Below are positions 58,524 through 64,000 of a stretch of DNA of 64,000 bases, in pieces. The DNA comes from Capsicum annuum. Taxonomy: Eukaryota > Streptophyta > Magnoliopsida > Solanales > Solanaceae. The stretch's first letter is position 1; each line of letters opens with the position of its first letter. Position numbers and translations under genes: made by a program. Below the pieces are notes generated by a model, which saw only the letters and a program-made list of their open reading frames with translations, was not told where the DNA came from and did not search any database. The DNA is taken from NCBI RefSeq assembly GCF_002878395.1, contig NC_061118.1:92550678-92614677 (forward strand), given 5' to 3'.

Positions 58524-59621
58524 AAATTTGATGCCGCCCTAATTACACCTCTAAGAAAGTATAACACAAACACTTTTCAAATATATAACCCAATAAGGTT
58601 GGGGTCGATCCCATCAGAAATAGGTCAAAAATTTGTCATGAGCTTGCTGATATAATTGGAAATTGCATAAAGTAAATGGGGGATTTTTGTAAAACTAAGA
58701 TTACAGTAACAATGTTGGGTAATTAGGGTTGTTATCAATATGAGGCAATCACTAGGATTGTGATCCCCCTGACTTCAGAACACCATTGAATAGTCAAACT
58801 TGTCAAACTATCTTGGTGTTCTACATGCAAAATATAACAAGTTATGCATCACCTAATGATCTCTCAACCTTATTTTAGGTGAATTTCACTTATCTCATCT
58901 CGGCCTCAGAGTGTCGCATTACTAACCCTTTCTTTTGATCTTAGATTAACTATCTCCTCTTGGTCTTAAGTTAATTAGATAAAGGTTGAGAGCTTCAAAT
59001 TACTATTGTAATTTTTTTCCTAATCTCTCTCTATCTATCTATCTTAAGAAAGTGTCAAATATAGGAGAGTTCCTACTATTTGAAATAGTTAAGAAAGCAA
59101 TAAAATGAAAGATATCCCAATACATGCAAGAACACCAATTTAAAATGACTTTGCACTATAGTTGCTTCCGATTCCCACAACCCTAGTCATGGGGTTTAGC
59201 TATTTATGATTGTAAGAACTCACATAGATATCACAGATGAAAGAATAAGGATGAACTTACGTAGAATAATAATGAAAACCCAAAATCTAAAATTAATTTG
59301 AAACCCTAAAAACCAAAAGCAATAATTTTTAAGATCAATAATGTATTTTAGTACTCAAAATAATGTAAAAAGTGTATAAAGTGCCTAAACTAAAATAAAA
59401 TATTCAAAAGGTATTTATAGATACATCAGAAAACCTACCCTAAATAGTGTAAGAATCTTGAGTCAGCATCGACCTATGAGGCAACCTATGAGTCGTAGGG
59501 TATACCTACGAGGTATAATAGGCTCATGGAAATCAGAGAAATCTTCAGACTGCAGAACACTTACCTACAAGGCAACCTATGGTCTATAGGTTGCACCTAT
59601 GCTTTGAAGGTAGGGCATGGG

Positions 59622-62436
59622 TGTAATGTCCTGGATCTCTGAACCCCGGACGCTACACGGTGCTCATAATCTCGAAAGAACATAAGCTAACCCTTTTCTG
59701 GTACCTACTGCAATAACTAAATAATATACTATAAAAATGTAGAAAACTGGCGGAAAACTTGCCATAAGGTTCAAATTGAAATCCAACTATATAAAATATA
59801 TCAATACCAAAACTAAAACAACAGTCTGAACTTCTAGTCTAAAAGCCTCTAAATTGTCTGAACTTGGAGTTGATGGGATAATCCCTTAACTAACTCCATC
59901 TACTGAAATACTGAATCTAATTCAATACTGAAGTAAGAAACATCCTTGAATGATAAGGACTCATTGCTAAGTCTACTACTGCTGGATGAGTCTGAACTTC
60001 TAAGGATGCTCTGGAGCTGGTGCTTCAGAACCTATGATATAAGACACCATGGCACAAGAGAAAAGTATACGTTAGTATGTGAGAATGTACTGGTACGATG
60101 GATGAGGTAAGGCTAAATACAAGGGGTCATATGCATGAATAATACTGACTAAATACACCAGTATTATGAATGAGGATACATGAATAAATGCATAAACTAT
60201 AACTAAAATCGTAGTAACACTGATTATTGAGTTTACTAATACTGAGATACTGAATAACTGGGTCTACTGATAACTGATATCTGAGGTTATTGATACTGCT
60301 TGATTATATCTGAGATTAGGCATATCTAGCGAGATCTCTAAATCTATTGGTATTGATACTAATTGACTTTATCTAAGATTAGGCATATCTAACGGGTGAT
60401 CCCTGAATCTACTAATAGTTAATATGATTGACTGAATGTGAGATAAATCTTATCTAATGGGTGATCCCTGAATCATTGGAACTATCTAAGTTTTTACTGA
60501 GCCGAGTGACTGTATTTGATAGTCCTAATTTTTGTAATACTGATCTCAGTTCTATTATAGAGACTGAATCTGAAACTGAGACTATGGAAGGTACTCATCT
60601 AATCGACATGCCCCAAATTTGAACTAGTGGGGTCCAACTAGTAACCCTAGCTGGAAGGGTGTCAGTATCGTGCCACGAGTAAAGAAACTTCTATGGTCAA
60701 GACTATCTAACAAGTGACCCTAAATAGATAGTCAAGCCTAATCTAATGGGTAACTCCTGAGAGGTAGAAAATTCTTAGTCTAATGGGTGACTCCTCATCC
60801 TGTGCTGGCTATGCAGATCTGGAGTACAAGGAATACTACTAATGACTCTACCTAACTAATGGGAAAGTTGTCATCTTTGCCCTCGGTTGGTGCTGAATCT
60901 TACTCCCAACTGAACAGACTTTGAACTGATTCTTAGACTGTACTAGACTAAACTGAATCAGTTACAGATTATACTGATTAACTGAACTAGACTGAGTTTA
61001 CAGAGTTTCATTAATTGATGGAATACTACTGAATTCTGTTAATTGACTGGATGTTATTACGTTCTGAATAGAATATTTGAATATTACTGATGCTTGAACT
61101 GAATACTGAATTGGACTTGAAATGATACTGAGCTCACTGAATTTTGCTATATTATGTAACTGACTGAATTCTACTAATCGTGACATGACTGAGAGTACTA
61201 TAACTGACACTGGCACTAGGCACACAGCTAAATTGTCGGGTATTAAATACCCCCAGGATTTGATAGCACACAAAATACAAGACATAGCAACTCTTGAATA
61301 ATAAGATAATGGACTATCATTCAAAATACAATCAACGAAGCATCTCTTTTAGCACTTGGAAGTATTAATCTTGCACATGTATAGAGATGTATACAACATC
61401 TCATAATTCATTTACTAAGACCTTTCAACAAACACTTGGCATGTATTAACTTATACACAACTAAGGATTTCTTGTCAACATGCTACAATGTCTCTATTTC
61501 TTTCACATAAGTATTTTATCAAACATATGGGGAGCATACTTTGGTTATACAATAATTTCTACACCTAATTATCATGGATACATCAATCAATCTTGTATCT
61601 TGAAGGGTTTATCATGAACGTCATATAAACCATCACATATTAGGATCAAACCTTAGCACTTGTAGCCTAAAACATGAATTAATAACTCAACAACACATGA
61701 ACTTCAATTTTTAATTCACATAAATCATTAAAACTCATAAATATCAAATTTTTAAATTTAGAAAAGGATTCTTGAAATTCTTAGGTGGAAGGGGCCCAAG
61801 AATCAACATCTAACATACCTTAACTAGAAGATTCTTGAAGATTAACAATGGAATTCCCTTAAATTTGGATCCTCAATTGAAAACCCTAAGCTTGTTCTTG
61901 AGGCATCTTCAGAGAAAATAATGTATTTTGGTGAATTAAGGGCTGAATATCGTGTTATAGGATTATATAAGGTGGGAAAAAGACTGAAATAACCCTGGGG
62001 TCGCAACTATTTTAATGACTAAAATTGGGTGCTGACACGTTGGTCGACGCGGTGCATCGATGGTATCAATGCATCGTACCATGATTACGCCAAGCCTTAG
62101 TACTTTTGACTGGTATTCTGGAATAATATTGACCAACGCGATAGGCGACGCGACATGCCAAGATCACATTGGTCCACTATTTTGGGATTCAAAACGTGGT
62201 CTAAATGAGGTTCAAAAAATCTGAAACTCATTCGAAAACCCCTATTGACCCTTCTGATCATGGATTAACTTAAATATCAAAAGTTTATGGGCGTAAAGGT
62301 CATGATATAAGAATGTAAACTTTCAAAGGATAAATTAGCACTAGGTTTGAATACTTAGCTAGGAGATTTTAAGTTTGGGACCTCTTTTCAAGCTTTAACG
62401 GACTGAGTTAAGCTTAGAATTTTGTGGGGTCTTACA
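59622..62436 (-). mobile_element. Element S: solo LTR of a long-LTR gypsy element
   Basis: It interrupts the LTR of B cleanly: the flanks line up with the uninterrupted copy near 555-570. The ends are TGTAATGTCC and GTCTTACA (plus strand). The flanking target copies ATGGG (59617-59621) and GTGGG (62437-62441) differ at one base. Length 2.8 kb with no coding relic, so it is a solo LTR from recombination between two LTRs. Minus orientation is taken from the TATA box. A phrase array built on TCTAATGGGTGATCCCTGAA spans 60310-60800. Confidence 0.8.
61960..62170 (-). promoter_or_regulatory. TATA box and CG-containing tract of LTR S
   Basis: Minus strand CCTTATATAATCC (61960-61972) is a TATA box. 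Upstream, 62005-62160 has GGTCGACGCGG, GCATCGATGG and ATGCATCGTACC, then GCGATAGGCGACGCGAC. Confidence 0.55.
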
Positions 62437-62723
62437 GTGGGAATTAGACTTCCATCATCAACTTTAGAATCTTCAGGATCTTAACTTACATGTCCACCTA
62501 TGGGATCATAGGTACTACCTACGAGTCATAGGTTGTCTCATGGGTACTACCTATAAGCCATAGGTTAGCTTATAGGTAGTCTTCCATCTTTTCTTCATCC
62601 CTTTTCTCATCTCTATTTTTCTGCAAAATCAATATAAAATCAGATCACAAATAACAAAAATACCTAAGTTATGGCATAGTTTCCTTGTTTTATGGATCAA
62701 AATGGCCATGAAACCATGGCACA

Positions 62724-62914
62724 TAAGTTGACCGCTCACTTGCCAGACCTGATGGAATAGTGGAAAATGTGTAGGTGTAAATGGGTTCTCTTTTATTTCC
62801 TATGGACTTTATTATCTTGGACTTTAATGCAAATCTAGAATTCCTATTTATTTTAGGATAGCTCATGTAGTGACTAGTTTTGCATTGATAGGTGTAGTTG
62901 CCGGGCAGCTAACT
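62724..62914. other. Spacer between LTR B and the right-hand pol fragment
   Basis: AT-rich; I see no motif or coding signal. It may be the decayed upstream part of the pol fragment that follows. Confidence 0.3.
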
Positions 62915-63973
62915 ATGCGAGTTTATGAAAAAGTTGAGGTATCTGAAGTATACAAAGCAATAAAGCAATAAGCTATCTATAAGGAATTGTCTACCATCAC
63001 AGTTATAGACCTTGAGTCAGAGCTCCTTTTTATTACTTCCAAGGATCCCTTGGAAAGATCTTCAGCGGGATATGACATCTTTGGGGATGCAAAAGCAAAT
63101 AAGATTGTTTAGATTTTGGATATTATGAGTGTGTTGATTTATAAGGGTACCTTTGAGCCCTTGAACCGACCCCTCAGTCTATCTCGCAAGCCCTCTGTTG
63201 AGGAAACCCTAAAATTAGAGCTAAAATCTCTGCCCTCACATCTTAAATATGTTTTTCATGAGGATGATGACACTTTACCTATGATTCTCTCTATACAATT
63301 ATCTTATGTACAAATAAAAGAGGCGTTGGCAGCAATGAAAAGGAGAAATAAATCTATTGGGTAGAAGATGTCAAACATACAGGGAATAAAACCCTCCATT
63401 TACAGGCATAAGATATTTATGAAAGAATGTTCACAACCCTTGAATGTAGCACCAAATAAGATTGACCCTAGTCATAAAGGAGGTGGTAATAAGAGAATTG
63501 ATTAAGTGGCTTGATACAGGCATAGTCTATCCTATCTCAGATAGTGGTCTCGAAGAAGGGGGTATAACAGTGGAGACGAATGATAATAATAAGTTGATCC
63601 TAACTCGTATTGTAATTGAGTGGATAATTTGTATGGATTATAGAAAGCTCAATTATGCTACCCTCAAGGATTATTACCCAATTATATTCATTGATTAGAT
63701 GCAAGATAGACTCGCTTAATAAGAGTATTACTACTTCCTAGATAGGTTTTCTGGTTGTAATTAGATAGCCATAGCAATAGAGAACCAAGAGAAGATGATA
63801 TTCACCTGTCCTTATGGGAATTATACTTTTAGGTAAATGCCCTTAGGTTGTGAAATGCACCAGCTACATTACAAAGGTCCAAGATGTCCATATTCGATGA
63901 CATAGTAGAGGACTTTGTAGAGGTATTTATAAATAACTTCTCTATTTTTGGCTACTCATTTTTGACAGTGTAA
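62915..63973 (+). pseudogene. Athila-type pol fragment (protease-RT linker and RT)
   Basis: It starts with RVYEKVEVSEVYKAIK, VIDLESELLFITSKDPLE and FEPLNRPLSLSRKPSVEE, the linker before RT, then LPSHLKYVF and DTLPMILS. RT blocks follow: IKWLDTGIVYPISDSG, GGITVETNDNNKLI, CMDYRKLN and EKMIFTCPYGNYTF. The catalytic box reads FINNFSIFG (about 63924-63951): both aspartates are Asn. It is cut at 63974 by a new LTR. It is distinct from elements A and B in detail and strand context. Confidence 0.8.
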
Positions 63974-64000
63974 TGTAACACCCCAAAAATGCATCCCAAG
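63974..64000 (+). repeat. Start of another long-LTR gypsy LTR
   Basis: TGTAACACCCCAAAAATGC is the typical start of these LTRs (compare TGTAAAACC at 13181). It interrupts the pol fragment and runs off the window. Confidence 0.55.

Larger units (their letters stand above)
220..62723 (-). mobile_element. Element B: Athila-type Ty3/gypsy retrotransposon, split by nested insertions
   Basis: Pieces in minus-strand order are the 5' LTR (58529-62723), a tRNA-Asp-type primer site (58507-58523), gag (56640-58420), protease (55456-56630), RT and start of RNase H (54396-55440), the conserved post-integrase motif (18057-18215), a 3' ORF (15416-16990 and 2480-2849), a polypurine tract (857-876) and a 3' LTR remnant (220-856). 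All pieces lie in the right order and on the same strand, and both LTR copies align over about 600 bases. The integrase and most of RNase H are missing between 54396 and 18215. The interruptions are elements T/A (2840-15415), C with G1, G2 and G3 (about 18295-54392), and solo LTR S. That the pieces are one insertion is inferred from order and strand, not proven. Confidence 0.65.
58529..62723 (-). repeat. 5' LTR of element B, interrupted by solo LTR S
   Basis: Without S (59622-62436 and one target copy) it is about 1.38 kb. On the minus strand it starts TGTGCCATGG at 62723 and ends GGCATCA. It contains a TATA box (59411-59420), palindromic tracts (59470-59610 and 62500-62590; CCTATGAGTCGTAGG at 59485-59499) and a TCTA microsatellite at 59025-59042. 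Confidence 0.75.

Noticed and set aside
60998..61324. 108-codon minus-strand frame in solo LTR S
   Set aside because: Ser/Ile-rich, made of repeated CTGAATTACTGA-like DNA; no recognisable domain and inside an LTR.
1..64000. A host gene, viral insertion or new defence system
   Set aside because: Every recognisable coding piece is a gypsy-type gag-pol or Athila 3' ORF relic; no movement-protein, coat-protein or pararetrovirus motif was seen.

Overview
The window looks like plant heterochromatin made almost entirely of nested LTR retrotransposons. I see no host protein gene, rRNA, tRNA or CRISPR array. It is AT-rich, every long coding relic is a Ty3/gypsy gag-pol fragment, and the primer sites match plant tRNA-iMet or tRNA-Asp. 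A Solanaceae genome (pepper or nightshade type) is my best guess from the style of the long LTRs, but that is an inference. A 100-N assembly gap lies at 28959-29058.

I read the window as one large nest and name the elements for cross-reference. Element B is an Athila-type gypsy on the minus strand. Its 5' LTR is at 58529-62723, gag to RT at 54396-58506, its 3' open reading frame at 15416-16990 plus 2480-2849, and its 3' LTR remnant at 220-856. Into the 3' ORF went element T (plus strand, long-LTR gypsy, only the 3' part left at 12371-15415), and into T went element A (plus-strand Athila type, 2840-12370). Into the RNase H/integrase part of B went element C (minus-strand gypsy, LTRs at 18303-~21700 and 42773-43779 + 53684-54392). 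Into C went G1 (plus, 24280-27739 + 37289-42772), into G1 went G2 (minus, 27740-37283), and separately into the LTR of C went G3 (minus, 43780-53683, perfect 5-bp target duplication GGTTT). A solo LTR, S (59622-62436), sits inside the 5' LTR of B. The right edge holds a plus-strand Athila pol fragment (62915-63973) cut by the start of one more LTR (63974-64000).

All coding regions are broken by stops and frameshifts. G3 and G2 are the best preserved: G3 keeps gag to integrase essentially in one minus frame, with intact RT and integrase catalytic motifs. Three insertion edges (about 2840, 24280 and 54392) lack part of host and guest together, which points to later deletions.

The most interesting pattern is not coding. 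At least eight different LTR families carry a short, CG-containing tract of palindromic 'phrases' in the U3 part of the LTR. In five of them it lies just upstream of a visible TATA box. The motif differs between families but is shared across lineages: TACGAGTCGTA-type in Athila B and gypsy T, ATCGCG/CGATCG-type in Athila A and gypsy C. Both Athila elements carry the same motif class a second time in the internal region between integrase and the 3' end. Several LTRs also have a second, unrelated phrase array in the presumably transcribed part. The long-LTR gypsies also share an inverted repeat just upstream of the polypurine tract.
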